NCBI GenBank assembly: GCA_037128705.1
Contig: JBAXVX010000001.1
Coordinates: forward strand, 1 to 64,000
Reading direction: 5' to 3'
Origin: CAIVAT01 sp037128705
GTDB taxonomy: Bacteria > Bacteroidota > Bacteroidia > Bacteroidales > FEN-979
Length of the DNA stretch: 64,000 bases
In this document: positions 26,591 to 36,124 of the stretch, piece by piece
How positions within the stretch are numbered: position 1 is the stretch's first letter
Layout of the letters: every line of letters begins with the position of its first letter
The notes under the pieces: model-generated
The model's database searches: none
Told to the model about the DNA's origin: nothing
The model's input: only the letters and a program-made list of their open reading frames with translations
Made by a program: the position numbers and the translations under genes

Positions 26591-27319
26591 ATGCTGACTT
26601 TTCTTACTGGTTTTGTTGCCAGTATTGCCCATGTGGTAACAGGGCCCGACCACCTGGCGGCGGTTACCCCGCTGGCCATCGACAGCCGGAAAAAATCGTG
26701 GCTGGTTGGATTGTCGTGGGGTTTCGGCCACACGCTGGGCATGCTCCTGATCGGGCTGCTGTTTATTTGCTTCAAAGAAATGCTGCCCATGGCACAGATC
26801 TCGAAGCACAGCGATACCATCATCGGGATCCTGCTGATCGCGATCGGCGGCTGGGCCATCACCCGCACCTACCTGCATCATACCCACGGGAACCGTCCCC
26901 ATTCTCATTTTCATACCAGCCCCTTTTTATATGCCCATCTGCATAAGCACACCCATCATGGAGGAAAGGGTCCTGCCGATGGACAACCCGACAACCATGA
27001 TCATGAACACACCGGGACTGTGAGGCAAAATGTATTTACAGCCCTTTTTATCGGGATCATCCATGGATTTGCAGGGTTCAGTCACCTGTTTGCCTTGCTT
27101 CCCTCCCTGGCCCTGCCAACAGTTTGGTCCTCTGTGATTTACATCGCCGCCTTTGCCTTAGGCACCATTTTAACGATGGTACTTTTTGCCTTTATCCTCG
27201 GACTGGTCGCCTTCAGGTCGGTCGTAAAAGATAAACAGGTATTTCTGAAATGGTTTACCTTTGGGGGAGGATTGCTCGCGGTTGCCATCGGAATTTTATG
27301 GCTCGTCCATCCTTTCTAG
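26591..27319 (+). CDS. Nickel permease, UreH/NicO type
   Basis: Integral membrane protein of 242 residues, probably a Ni2+ uptake permease or efflux-type relative. The first helix carries HVVTGPDHLAAVTPLA (H14, D20, H21), related to the HxxxxDH signature of nickel/cobalt transporters and typical of UreH-like proteins. GLSWGFGHTLGM (second helix) and GIIHGFAGFSHLFALLPSL are family features. A histidine-rich loop (residues ~97-138) separates helices 3 and 4. Its position divergent from hypF, with a histidine-rich hypB downstream, supports nickel supply to the hydrogenase. Confidence 0.8.
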   Translation: MLTFLTGFVASIAHVVTGPDHLAAVTPLAIDSRKKSWLVGLSWGFGHTLGMLLIGLLFICFKEMLPMAQISKHSDTIIGILLIAIGGWAITRTYLHHTHGNRPHSHFHTSPFLYAHLHKHTHHGGKGPADGQPDNHDHEHTGTVRQNVFTALFIGIIHGFAGFSHLFALLPSLALPTVWSSVIYIAAFALGTILTMVLFAFILGLVAFRSVVKDKQVFLKWFTFGGGLLAVAIGILWLVHPF

Positions 27320-27376
27320 ACAGGAACTGCAGCAATCACAGGGTTCATTCTCCATCACTACTCAATCCCTCCTGCC

Positions 27377-28720
27377 ATGGCACTGCAAAACAACCGTTTA
27401 TCGAAAGAAGATTACCAGGAATCCTTTTCAGAGCTTCATCCCCCGTTTGAACATGACGAAGGAGCCGTTATAGAAGCCAACCGGTGCATCAACTGTTATG
27501 ATGCCCCCTGTACAAAATTATGCCCGGTCAGAATCGATGTCCCGCTCTTCATCCGGCAGATTTCCACGGGCAACCTGAAGGGCTCGGCGCGCACCATATT
27601 TTCATCCAACATCCTGGGTGCGGGTTGCTCCAGGGTATGCCCTGTTGAAAAGCTGTGTGAGGGGGCCTGCGTTTTTAACCTGCTGAAGGAGGACCCGGTC
27701 CCTATCGCCCGGCTGCAGCGGTATGTCGCTGAAAGAGCGATGAAGGAGCAATGGCACCTGTTCGAGCGCAAAGCCTCCACCGGGAAAAAAGTGGCGGTGG
27801 TGGGTGCGGGTCCGGCCGGACTGGCCTGTGCGCATGCCCTGGCGCTGGAGGGGATCGACGTGGATATTTACGAGAAGGAGGAAAAGGCGGGCGGCCTCAT
27901 GACCTATGGCATTGCAGCCTACAAGGTAACCCCTGAGTTCTGCCGCCAAGAGGTTGATTTTATCCTCTCCATCGGGGGAATTGAGATCTACCTCAACAGG
28001 GAACTCGGTAAAGATATAAGCCTGGCTGAACTCCGGGAGCAATACAGCGCCGTGTTCCTCGGCATCGGCGTCGGAATGACCCGTAAGCTGGGCATCCCCG
28101 GAGAAGAGCTGGAGGGGGTGGTGGATGCCATTTCGTTTATCCATGACCTGCGTGCATCCGGCTACTCTGCCGTCCCGGTTGGTGACCGGGTGGCGGTGAT
28201 CGGGATGGGCATGACCGCGATTGATGCCGCCACCCAGTCAAAAAGGATGGGTGCCAGTGAGGTTACGATGATCTACCGGCGGTCGAGAAAAGAAAAACCG
28301 TGTACAGAGGCACAGCTTAAGGTTGCCCTGCTTGATGGCTGTTCCATCCTCTGGCTGGCCAGCCCGAAAGAGATATTGGGGGACCAGGGAAAAGTCCGAA
28401 AACTTGTCTGCAATAAAATGAAATTTGGGGAACCCGATGCATCGGGCCGCCGCACACCGGTTGAGACCGGAGAAACCTTTGTCCTGGAGGTTGACATGGT
28501 GATCAAAGCCACCGGCCAGAACCCTTACGAATCGCTCCTCACACAATCATCCATCCGGAATGAACAGGGAAAGATAGGGATAAATGACCAGTCCCAAACA
28601 AGCATTCCCGGCGTTTTTGCCGGCGGCGATGCAGTGAACGGGGGCAAAGAGGCGGTGGATGCGGTCAAGGCCGGGAGGCATGGAGCCCAGGCAATCCTCG
28701 CCTATCTCGGCATCGGATAA
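27377..28720 (+). CDS. preT: Dihydropyrimidine dehydrogenase subunit PreT
   Basis: NAD(P)H-oxidising flavoprotein subunit of bacterial dihydropyrimidine dehydrogenase, which reduces uracil/thymine (or acts in reverse), 447 residues. The N-terminal FeS region has CINCYDAPCTKLCPVRI and GCSRVCPVEKLCEGACV. The FAD site is VAVVGAGPAGLACA (~residue 140), the pyridine-nucleotide Rossmann site VAVIGMGMTAIDAA (~275), and the FAD-closing motif is IPGVFAGGDAVNGG. The full GltD-like architecture is intact. preA follows after 58 bases. It starts 57 bases after the nickel permease, so it may belong to a separate unit. Confidence 0.92.
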   Translation: MALQNNRLSKEDYQESFSELHPPFEHDEGAVIEANRCINCYDAPCTKLCPVRIDVPLFIRQISTGNLKGSARTIFSSNILGAGCSRVCPVEKLCEGACVFNLLKEDPVPIARLQRYVAERAMKEQWHLFERKASTGKKVAVVGAGPAGLACAHALALEGIDVDIYEKEEKAGGLMTYGIAAYKVTPEFCRQEVDFILSIGGIEIYLNRELGKDISLAELREQYSAVFLGIGVGMTRKLGIPGEELEGVVDAISFIHDLRASGYSAVPVGDRVAVIGMGMTAIDAATQSKRMGASEVTMIYRRSRKEKPCTEAQLKVALLDGCSILWLASPKEILGDQGKVRKLVCNKMKFGEPDASGRRTPVETGETFVLEVDMVIKATGQNPYESLLTQSSIRNEQGKIGINDQSQTSIPGVFAGGDAVNGGKEAVDAVKAGRHGAQAILAYLGIG

Positions 28721-28778
28721 AACAGGTCATCCAGTCAGTTAAAAAAATCATTCAGCAACAGCATAGATCTTAATCACC

Positions 28779-30047
28779 ATGGCAAATCTGCAATCCAGTT
28801 TCCTGGGAATAAAATCACCCAATCCTTTCTGGCTGGCATCCGGTCCGCCCACCGATAAGAAAATAAATGTCCTTCGGGCCTTTGAAGCAGGATGGGGTGG
28901 CGTGGTCTGGAAAACCCTGGGAACGCAGGTAAAAAATGTATCCTCCCGCTATTCTTCCCTGAATTTCACCGGAAGGAAGATCGCCGGTTTTAACAACATT
29001 GAACTGATCTCCGATCGACCGCTTGAAATTAATTTACAGGAGATCAGGGAGGTGCTGCGACTTTTTCCCGACCGGGCCATGGTGGTTTCGCTCATGGCCG
29101 ACAACGACCGGATGAGCTGGCACGAGCTGGTGAAGAGGGTGCAGGACACCGGCGCCCACGGGCTGGAGCTGAACTTCGGCTGTCCGCACGGGATGGTCGA
29201 GCGGGGGTTGGGCGCCGCCGTGGGCCAGGATCCCGACATTGCCCGGATGATCGTTGAATGGGTGATGGAGGTGGCGGAGCTGCCGGTCATCACCAAACTT
29301 ACTCCCAACGTGCATTCCGTAGTACCGGTGGGGAAGGCAGTGGTTGAGGCGGGCAGCCATGGCCTTTCGCTGATCAACACGATCCAGTCGGTGACCGGGA
29401 TCGACCTGGATACGCTAATCCCCAATCCCAATGTGGGAGGCCGTTCAGCCTTCGGCGGTTACTGCGGATCGGCGGTGAAGCCCATCGCCCTGAAATTCAT
29501 CACCACCCTGGCGCAGGATGAGGCCACCTGCCACACACCCATCTCCGGCATTGGCGGGATCACCACCTGGAGGGATGCGGTGGAATTCATCCTCCTCGGC
29601 GCCGCAAACCTGCAGGTTTGCACCGCGGCCATGCTCGGCGGATTCAGGATCATCAGGGACCTGTGCGACGGGATGAACAACTGGATGGATGAAAAGGGAT
29701 ATCGCACCATGGATGATTTCAGGGGCCTGTCGCTTCCCTACCTTACCAAATGGGAGGAGCTTGATCTCAATTTTCATGCGGTTGCCGTAATCAGCCAGGA
29801 GAGGTGCATCCGCTGCGGGTTGTGCTACATAGCCTGCGAGGATACCTCCCACCAGGCCATTTCCAAGGTGGATGGTCATCCCTACAACACCTATCAGATC
29901 ATTGAGGAGGAATGCATAGGCTGCAACCTGTGCAGCATCGTGTGCCCGGTAAACGGGTGCATCACCCTAAAGGAACAGCGGAAAGGCGCAGAATACATGA
30001 ACTGGAAGGAGTTCCAGGAAAGAGGCCTGCCCCTCAATGATCATTGA
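28779..30047 (+). CDS. preA: Dihydropyrimidine dehydrogenase subunit PreA
   Basis: FMN-containing catalytic subunit that reduces the pyrimidine ring, 422 residues. The dihydroorotate-dehydrogenase-like TIM barrel (1-~320) has LASGPPTDKKINVLRAFEAG, LELNFGCPHGM and SAFGGYCGSAVKPIAL. The C-terminal 2x[4Fe-4S] ferredoxin domain is CIRCGLCYIACED…CIGCNLCSIVCPV. The barrel motif here is NFGCPHG where the Escherichia coli protein has NFSCPHG. With PreT it forms the complete enzyme; dihydropyrimidinase and beta-ureidopropionase are not in the window. Confidence 0.92.
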   Translation: MANLQSSFLGIKSPNPFWLASGPPTDKKINVLRAFEAGWGGVVWKTLGTQVKNVSSRYSSLNFTGRKIAGFNNIELISDRPLEINLQEIREVLRLFPDRAMVVSLMADNDRMSWHELVKRVQDTGAHGLELNFGCPHGMVERGLGAAVGQDPDIARMIVEWVMEVAELPVITKLTPNVHSVVPVGKAVVEAGSHGLSLINTIQSVTGIDLDTLIPNPNVGGRSAFGGYCGSAVKPIALKFITTLAQDEATCHTPISGIGGITTWRDAVEFILLGAANLQVCTAAMLGGFRIIRDLCDGMNNWMDEKGYRTMDDFRGLSLPYLTKWEELDLNFHAVAVISQERCIRCGLCYIACEDTSHQAISKVDGHPYNTYQIIEEECIGCNLCSIVCPVNGCITLKEQRKGAEYMNWKEFQERGLPLNDH

Positions 30048-30059
30048 AACGCAATAGGA

Positions 30060-30845
30060 TCATTGACTCTGCTGGTAATATTCCCAGGAGGAGAGAATCC
30101 TTTTCACCGTGACCAGGGATGAGGTATCCACGACAAATTCACTGAACCCGATCGGTTGAAGCGGGTTGGCCCAGTCGTAGGTATAACCGAGTCTGGTCCA
30201 TGGAAAGGCCGAAGTGGAGGAGGTGTCATATTTATTTTTGATCTCATTCATGAACCAGGATATATGCTTCTGGCTTGCCGTAGAGGGGAAATATAGTTCC
30301 GCCTCATGATCGGTGATTTCGGGATCGGGGGTGGACCGGAACAGGTTCTCAGGATAGACCCAGAATTCGACAAAATAGTCGTTCTGGGTATCGGGCGGCA
30401 TGCCCAGTCTCTGGGCGATGCGCAGATGGAGGTCGGATTGGGTGTTGAAATGACTTTTTTTGAGAAAACCCATAATCTCCGGAACCGTCGTGATCCAGGA
30501 AAGATAGGACATGTTGTTGCTTGTTTTGAAAGTCTTTCCCACCGGCCAGTATTGGGTGGTACCTTGTTTCATCCACGACACCACCAGCAGACGCATCTTC
30601 CCGGTTGAATCGCCCGACCAGGTGAGGTTCCCCTCTCCGGCCATGCTGTCGCTGTAATAATTTATGGCGACCAGGTTCCTGGAAATTTCATACGGCTCCG
30701 CAGTCGTGGCATCGATCACCGCCAGTTTGTACTGTTTTTTCAGGGCAGCCATATCCGGCCCGGCGGGTTCATAGATGGTTTCCTTCTGGCTGCAGCCATA
30801 GAAAAGGATCAGTGCAAGCAGCAACAGTTTGTAAAAATGTTTCAT
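30060..30845 (-). CDS. Lipoprotein of unknown function
   Basis: The protein has 261 residues from the ATG at 30845, chosen because it starts the lipoprotein signal (MKHFYKLLLLALILFYGC); a second ATG 21 bases upstream is in frame. The lipid-modified cysteine is C18. The mature part is rich in aromatic and polar residues (WVYPENLFRST, FVEFW, INYYSD) with no recognised motif. It is convergent with preA (12 bases between the stops), so it is not part of that operon. I cannot assign a function. Confidence 0.7.
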   Translation of the reverse strand: MKHFYKLLLLALILFYGCSQKETIYEPAGPDMAALKKQYKLAVIDATTAEPYEISRNLVAINYYSDSMAGEGNLTWSGDSTGKMRLLVVSWMKQGTTQYWPVGKTFKTSNNMSYLSWITTVPEIMGFLKKSHFNTQSDLHLRIAQRLGMPPDTQNDYFVEFWVYPENLFRSTPDPEITDHEAELYFPSTASQKHISWFMNEIKNKYDTSSTSAFPWTRLGYTYDWANPLQPIGFSEFVVDTSSLVTVKRILSSWEYYQQSQ

Positions 30846-30971
30846 AACCTGGATCTTTTTATTCAAGTGGAATATGCTACCTGTAAAATTAATAATTTCT
30901 TACAATGATTATGCAATGACCAGATTATTGCCAAAAAGAGAAAGTAAATTCCTTAATAACCTGTGATATCT

Positions 30972-32561
30972 TCAGGAAGCATGCGATATCTGCCATCTTC
31001 TGCCTGAAAATGCCAGCAGGATCAAAGCCAGGGTGATCACGGCCAGATATTGGGCCATGCCCATTTCCTGCGATTCCCGGGTCGCCCCCACAAAATCGAA
31101 CCAGGGTACACTGTTCAGGATCCCGTAAACCATGATCGTGAATATAACCTCGAACAATTTGCTTCCCCGCGTCAGAATACCCGAAAGAATGGCAAAGGCC
31201 GGAACAAACAGGGCCCCCGCCATGACAGCAAAGACGCCATAGAAATTCCCGGTTAACAGCGTTCTGAGGAGGACAGGAATGGCGAGGGCAAGCAGGATAA
31301 GCACTGCGGCCGAAAAGGTTGCCGGCAGCTGGCGCCAGAGCGGAGAGGGAGCAGAAAAAATATATTCATTGCACCGGCTGGTCACCTCCCTCGACCCCAG
31401 TTTTGAAAGGGTGAGAATCTGCAGCAACCAGACCAGGGGCAGGGCAAACTTGTGGGCAAATTCAAGCGGGGCGAAAAGAGATGCAGCGAACAGGCCGGCA
31501 GTAAGCACCATCCAGAGGGTGGTTTTACCCCTGAATGTCATGAGCAGTTCTGCCTTGACCAGGCTGTAAAAACTGAACCGGGCTTTTGCCGGGGGGAGTT
31601 CGCGGTATTTTGTCTGTAGCGGCATAGGGACATCATCCGTCCGGATTTCCCTTTTCTTCCTGAACCATAGATTCGTTTGTTTCCTTTCCCTCTTTTCTGA
31701 AGCATCAAACCTGTTAAACCGGAGGGAACCCAGCAGCACCAGTCCGAAGGCCATCGCCATCCAGAAAATACGCTGCAGGATGATCCCTGGAGTCCAGGTC
31801 ATGCCATCCCAGGTGAACACTTTGCATGATCCAAGTTTATCCCTAATGATGATGCCTGTTCCAAAACTGTTGTTCCAGTCGGGATGTGCACCAGCAATGG
31901 ATTTCTGAATTTCAAGCATACCCGTGTTGACTGCAAATACATCGGTGGCCTGCGACCCAAGACCGCCTGAGACCAGGAATACCCAGACGAAAAAATAGGC
32001 GATGTTCATGAATCCCCTGCTGATGCCCGAAAGTGAGTCAAAGAACAGGCCCAGGGCTGCGATGATAAACATGCCCGGAACCGTGAGGATGAGCAGCGGT
32101 AAAAGCAGTTTTCCCAATTCAACCTGGTTTGTTTCACCGCGAACCATAAACATGACCACGGTCATGACCGCGATCACAGCCAGCATCACGAGGAGCACGG
32201 CAAAGTTGCTGAACAGTTTGCCGGTAAGGTATTGAACCTTGGAGATCCTGGTCGTGGCAATGATCTGTCCGACCCCGGTATCTTCATCCCTTTTCACCGA
32301 ATTGTTTACCAGGTAAAAGCCGACCAGGGCGAAAAAGGGGATGCACATGGCCACCATGCTTCCGATCCAGGCTGAATTGTAGAATCCGCGGTAGTTGCCG
32401 AGCGACACCATCGTGTAACCGGCATTCACGGGCGGCACAAATGAATACATGACAAAGATGCACACGCCGATGGCGATCAGGAAATAATAACTGCGGATGC
32501 GTTGCAGAAAATCGGCCCTGGCAATATGAAATATGCTCGTTCGGGCGTAATCAGTCTCCAT
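30972..32561 (-). CDS. ABC-2 type transporter permease
   Basis: Membrane subunit of 529 residues, about twelve hydrophobic helices in two halves, with a soluble linker near residues 255-300. The ATG at 32561 (METDYARTS) is chosen: the frame runs further upstream, but that part overlaps the ATPase gene in another frame and looks non-coding. Motifs such as RDEDTGVGQIIATTRISKVQYLTGKL are typical of ABC-2 exporters. The gene overlaps the end of the ATPase gene by 11 bases, so the two form an exporter of unknown substrate. Confidence 0.82.
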   Translation of the reverse strand: METDYARTSIFHIARADFLQRIRSYYFLIAIGVCIFVMYSFVPPVNAGYTMVSLGNYRGFYNSAWIGSMVAMCIPFFALVGFYLVNNSVKRDEDTGVGQIIATTRISKVQYLTGKLFSNFAVLLVMLAVIAVMTVVMFMVRGETNQVELGKLLLPLLILTVPGMFIIAALGLFFDSLSGISRGFMNIAYFFVWVFLVSGGLGSQATDVFAVNTGMLEIQKSIAGAHPDWNNSFGTGIIIRDKLGSCKVFTWDGMTWTPGIILQRIFWMAMAFGLVLLGSLRFNRFDASEKRERKQTNLWFRKKREIRTDDVPMPLQTKYRELPPAKARFSFYSLVKAELLMTFRGKTTLWMVLTAGLFAASLFAPLEFAHKFALPLVWLLQILTLSKLGSREVTSRCNEYIFSAPSPLWRQLPATFSAAVLILLALAIPVLLRTLLTGNFYGVFAVMAGALFVPAFAILSGILTRGSKLFEVIFTIMVYGILNSVPWFDFVGATRESQEMGMAQYLAVITLALILLAFSGRRWQISHAS

Positions 32562-33276
32562 GGTTTCCTCCGTTTTTTGCAGCTGAAATAACGCGCATAT
32601 AGACATCTTCAAGGGTCCCTTTTTTGACCGGGAAGGTATGCTCCAGCACCCGGCCCTGGAATACGATGGCAATTTCGCCGGCCACCGATTCAATGTCGGA
32701 GACGATGTGGGAGGAGAGGATGACGATCCGTTCGCCGGAAAGGTCGGCCAGCAGGTTCCGGAACCGGATGCGCTCCTCGGGATCGAGGCCCACCGTAGGT
32801 TCATCGAGGATCAGCAGTTTCGGATCGCCGATCAGGACCTGGGCAATGCCGATCCGTTGCTTCATGCCTCCGGAATAGCTCCCGATGGCGCGGTTCCTTA
32901 CAGCTGTAAGGTTCAGTTCATCCAGCAGGGCTTCGATCCGCAGCCGGATTCCCTTCCCGCTAAACCCTTTGATCGCGGCAATGTACTCAAGGAACTCAAC
33001 AGCCGTAAGATTCGGATAAATGCCAAAATCCTGGGGAAGGTAGCCGAGCACCTTCCTGACGGTATCAGGGTATTTCACGATGTCAACACCATCGAGGATG
33101 ACCTGTCCCTCTGTTGGCCTGGAGATGGTCGCCAGGATGCGCATCAGGGTTGATTTCCCGGCTCCGTTGGGCCCGATCAGGCCCAGTATGCCGTTTTTTA
33201 ATTCCAGGTTAAAATCTTTCAACCCGTGTTTGTTGCTTTTATACTTTTTCGAGAGGTGTTTTACCGATATTTCCAT
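32551..33276 (-). CDS. ABC transporter ATP-binding protein
   Basis: ATPase of 241 residues with Walker A GPNGAGKST (~36), Q-loop LPQDFGIYP, signature YSGGMKQR and Walker B LLILDEPTVGLD. It energises the permease encoded immediately downstream. The start ATG at 33276 (MEISVKHLSKKYKS) is standard. It is divergent from a lumazine-binding-like protein gene. Confidence 0.9.
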   Translation of the reverse strand: MEISVKHLSKKYKSNKHGLKDFNLELKNGILGLIGPNGAGKSTLMRILATISRPTEGQVILDGVDIVKYPDTVRKVLGYLPQDFGIYPNLTAVEFLEYIAAIKGFSGKGIRLRIEALLDELNLTAVRNRAIGSYSGGMKQRIGIAQVLIGDPKLLILDEPTVGLDPEERIRFRNLLADLSGERIVILSSHIVSDIESVAGEIAIVFQGRVLEHTFPVKKGTLEDVYMRVISAAKNGGNHGD

Positions 33277-33339
33277 AATGGTCCTTTTTGTAGGAAAGAA
33301 ACCATTGGACGAATGAAATCAAATTGGGTTACTTTTATG

Positions 33340-33370
33340 TTGACAGATAAACAATGTAGTTGTATATTTG
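33340..33370 (+). promoter_or_regulatory. Bacteroidota-type promoter
   Basis: TTG (33340-33342), a 20-base spacer, then TATATTTG (33363-33370), a full -33/-7 match 41 bases upstream of the ATG at 33412. Confidence 0.55.
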
Positions 33371-33411
33371 GTTACATATAAAACTTGTCCGTCAGCTAAA
33401 ACTATTTTATC

Positions 33412-33876
33412 ATGAAACACAGTATGATCTTACTTTCGTTCGCCCTGGTTTTATGCGGATGTAAGTTAACGGCACAAACAAAACAGGATACCCTGGCCAT
33501 TGAAAATGCCTGCCGCGATTATGTCGAGGGCTGGGCCACCGGCGACGTCGACCGGGTTGCGAAAGGGGTTTCGCCCGAACTGGTCAAACGAACCATCGGG
33601 CAGGATAAGGAGGGGCTGAGTTATACAAACAACATGAGTGCATCTCTGCTTCTCGTTGCTACGAAGGTGAACAAAGAGGGAATCCGGGGAAAAGACCTTG
33701 AACCCGATAAGCCATTTAAAGAGACCGTGCAAATATTTGATGTTACCGGAGATTTTGCCCTGGCAAAAGCCATGAATACCAAGTACGGCTTCTTTGATTA
33801 CTGCCAGCTGGCAAAATTCAATGGTGAATGGAAGATCATCAATGTCCTGTGGGGCATGGTACCACAGAAGAAATAA
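33412..33876 (+). CDS. Exported NTF2-like / lumazine-binding-like protein
   Basis: The 154-residue protein has a lipoprotein-like signal (LVLCGCKLTAQ), so it is periplasmic or lipid-anchored. The mature part has the NTF2-like order: helix ENACRDYVEGWATGDVDRVAKGV, then strands ending with LAKFNGEWKIINVLWGM. It fits the putative lumazine-binding family (PF12893-type). Members of this family usually lack a known function. It is the only plus-strand gene between two minus-strand units. Confidence 0.75.
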   Translation: MKHSMILLSFALVLCGCKLTAQTKQDTLAIENACRDYVEGWATGDVDRVAKGVSPELVKRTIGQDKEGLSYTNNMSASLLLVATKVNKEGIRGKDLEPDKPFKETVQIFDVTGDFALAKAMNTKYGFFDYCQLAKFNGEWKIINVLWGMVPQKK

Positions 33877-33891
33877 GAATTTCCGAACCGG

Positions 33892-34296
33892 CTACCTGAG
33901 AATAAAGGGAACCACTGATGCGATGAGCCCGGTAAAAACCACCACCATCAGGAAGAGGTTATATCTCACATTGTAGTTGTTGAGCAGGGTCTCGTCATAA
34001 TACTTGGAAACATTCTGATCCTTGTACATGGAGATAAGGCCGTTGGTGAGTTTCATCCTGGTCTGACGTCCCTTCAGCAGCCCGATGACGACCACAATGT
34101 TCACCACGACGATGAGTGCAACAAAAATAAACATGACCGAAAGTGTGGATGTTTCGGTGCGGGATTTTTCCGACATGCCTGAATTCACCGCCAGGGTGAT
34201 CAGGTTGAGTACAATGGAGGTCAGGATGAAGATGGTGTCGGTTTTGGTATTCTGCTCCAGTTCTTTGGTAATGTGATTATGGACTTGTTCTAACAT
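33892..34296 (-). CDS. Small three-helix membrane protein
   Basis: The 134-residue protein has hydrophobic helices near residues 22-38, 50-72 and 112-133, and a charged loop in between. No motif or family is recognised. It stands alone, convergent with the NTF2-like gene. Confidence 0.65.
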   Translation of the reverse strand: MLEQVHNHITKELEQNTKTDTIFILTSIVLNLITLAVNSGMSEKSRTETSTLSVMFIFVALIVVVNIVVVIGLLKGRQTRMKLTNGLISMYKDQNVSKYYDETLLNNYNVRYNLFLMVVVFTGLIASVVPFILR

Positions 34297-34370
34297 GGCT
34301 TCAGGGTTTTAAGGGTTTGTTTCAAAATTAACTGTTTTATGAATATGAAAAAATGCCAGCAGGATCAAAT

Positions 34371-34952
34371 CTACTTTTTTCCAAATCTTACGCAGTAAAG
34401 ATCCAGCATATCTGTTTCAATCCCCAATTCATCAAGTGGAACCGGAGCCTGGGCTGAAATATCCGCGGCCATCTTGTCAATATTCTCTTTGGGCTGGAAC
34501 AGCGCCGCTACCTGGCTCGTAAGATCAATTATTTCAAATGATGGATCATTGTAGTTCAATTCCCACTTGCTGAGGATAACGCTCACCCCGGTTGTCCTGG
34601 ACAGTTCGGGAAGCTTGTCCTTGATAATCTGCATGATGATCCCGGCCGAACCGTTGCTGAAGACCATCTGGTGAAGCAGGTGCTGGTACGACATGGCCTG
34701 TACACCAAGATCTTTGATCCTGGCCGAATCGTGGGCTTTGTTTGCCGAATCTCCCTGCTGGCCCATCTTCGCCATGCGCTCCTTAAAATAGTCGGACCGT
34801 GACCAGGCAAAGGTGATGATCCTGGAATCGTAAGTTCCGATTTTGATGACGGGCGATTTTTTCTGGGCCATCATTGAGCATGGGATGAGCAGGGTCAGCG
34901 CCATGAATACGGCCACCACGGTGAATGTGAGGTGTTTGTTTCTTTTGTTCAT
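34371..34952 (-). CDS. Exported protein of unknown function
   Basis: The protein has 193 residues from the ATG at 34952 (MNKRNKHLTF…), selected over an in-frame ATG 15 bases upstream because it begins the signal peptide ending at MMAQ. The mature protein begins KSPVIKIGTYDSRIITFAWSRS. It is mostly helical and charged, faintly like Skp/OmpH chaperones, but similarity is too weak for a call. I do not recognise it. Confidence 0.6.
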   Translation of the reverse strand: MNKRNKHLTFTVVAVFMALTLLIPCSMMAQKKSPVIKIGTYDSRIITFAWSRSDYFKERMAKMGQQGDSANKAHDSARIKDLGVQAMSYQHLLHQMVFSNGSAGIIMQIIKDKLPELSRTTGVSVILSKWELNYNDPSFEIIDLTSQVAALFQPKENIDKMAADISAQAPVPLDELGIETDMLDLYCVRFGKK

Positions 34953-35087
34953 TGTTTGTTTCTCCATTTTAATTGTTTATCTGATTTGATCCTGTCTGTG
35001 CTTTTTCCTATTTTTGGGTTGGCAATACCTTGGATTTTTTTCCCGGCGAAATTAACCCCGGATTGCTGAATGCATTGGAAAATATCT

Positions 35088-35125
35088 TGTAAAATAGTTG
35101 TAAATTGTTTTACAATCATTTTACA
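35088..35125. promoter_or_regulatory. 38-bp nested palindrome, candidate operator
   Basis: An inner perfect inverted repeat TTGTAAA-N4-TTTACAA (35098-35115) is nested within an outer perfect pair TGTAAAAT (35088-35095) / ATTTTACA (35118-35125). Together they make a 17-bp arm with two mismatches. It ends 27 bases before the TTG start at 35153. With no GC pairs to speak of and no T-tract, it looks like an operator for a dimeric regulator, not a terminator. Confidence 0.5.
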
Positions 35126-35152
35126 TACAATAACTTATAAAACAGAAGAACT

Positions 35153-36124
35153 TTGTCCCGGAGCGATCAGAGATATTTTGAAGCACTGAAAATAAAGATT
35201 GTCGCCATGATGCAGCAGTCCTACCCGGGAATTAATCCGTCCATCTCGGAATGGAAGGGACAGGAGATTACCGATTTCCAGGAAGAGCTGTTGCGCACCG
35301 TGAATGCACACCTCAGCGAAAAATGGTTCTATACGCATATGAAGTCGGTCAGCAAATCGTTGCCCAGGATTGATGTCCTCAACCTGTTAAGCAAGTATGC
35401 CGGGTATGCCAACTGGGATGATTTTGTGTTTAAAAACAAGGATCTTATCCTGGAGTCTCAGAATGAGACACCGGCCGCTGAGCCCGTTGCCGGGGCGGTC
35501 CCGGACCGGTCAAACCGCTATTTCATCATCCTGCCTGCAGTCACGCTGGTGGTCGTTTTTTTGTTTTTCGGCCTGTTCATGCTGTTCAATACGCGGGAAT
35601 ATACCTTCAGCTTTTATGATGCAGATACGAAGGACCCCATCACGAACAGCCAGATCGAGGTGCGCCTGTTGCAGGAGGGAGAGTCGCCGGTAACGGGTTT
35701 GTGCGACAAACAGGGACGTTTCCGCCTGAAGACAGATAAGAGTCTCATCAGGCTGGTTGTCAAATCGCCTTACTACAGACCCGATACCATTGTCCGCATC
35801 CTGAAGAAGCTGAACCAGGAGGAAATCGTGAGCCTCCATGCCAATGATTACGCGCTGATGATTCACTATTTTTCAGAGATGAAGGTAGACGACTGGGAAA
35901 AGAGAAGGAGCCGACTGGATAAAATGATCGACGACGGGGCCATGATCTACCAGGTTCTGGGAAACAAAGGAGCGGTGGGCATGGAATTGTTCAACAAGCA
36001 GGAATTCATTGACAGGCTTACGATACCCTCGGGTAACCTCAGGAATATTGAGATCCTGGATTCAAAATTCAGGAATGATAAAATATGTGTTCTCCGCTTC
36101 AGGATTAAATCAGAAGGCAAATGA
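35153..36124 (+). CDS. Single-pass membrane protein of unknown function
   Basis: The 323-residue protein is read from TTG at 35153; the next in-frame ATG is about 18 residues in and would remove conserved-looking helix. Residues 1-~105 form a cytosolic helical region (including YAGYANWDDFVFKNKDLI). A membrane helix lies near residues 122-146, and the remainder, presumably periplasmic, has a carboxypeptidase-regulatory-like beta stretch (TFSFYDADTKDPITNSQIEVRLL…KQGRFRLKTDK). No family is assigned. It overlaps the next gene by 4 bases (ATGA) and heads a three-gene unit behind the palindrome at 35088-35125. Confidence 0.65.
   Translation: MSRSDQRYFEALKIKIVAMMQQSYPGINPSISEWKGQEITDFQEELLRTVNAHLSEKWFYTHMKSVSKSLPRIDVLNLLSKYAGYANWDDFVFKNKDLILESQNETPAAEPVAGAVPDRSNRYFIILPAVTLVVVFLFFGLFMLFNTREYTFSFYDADTKDPITNSQIEVRLLQEGESPVTGLCDKQGRFRLKTDKSLIRLVVKSPYYRPDTIVRILKKLNQEEIVSLHANDYALMIHYFSEMKVDDWEKRRSRLDKMIDDGAMIYQVLGNKGAVGMELFNKQEFIDRLTIPSGNLRNIEILDSKFRNDKICVLRFRIKSEGK

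Noticed and set aside
32562..32804. Upstream extension of the ABC-2 permease frame (81 residues)
   Set aside because: It overlaps the ATPase gene in a different frame and its composition (Ser/Pro/Arg-rich) is that of a shadow; the ATG at 32561 fits the operon.
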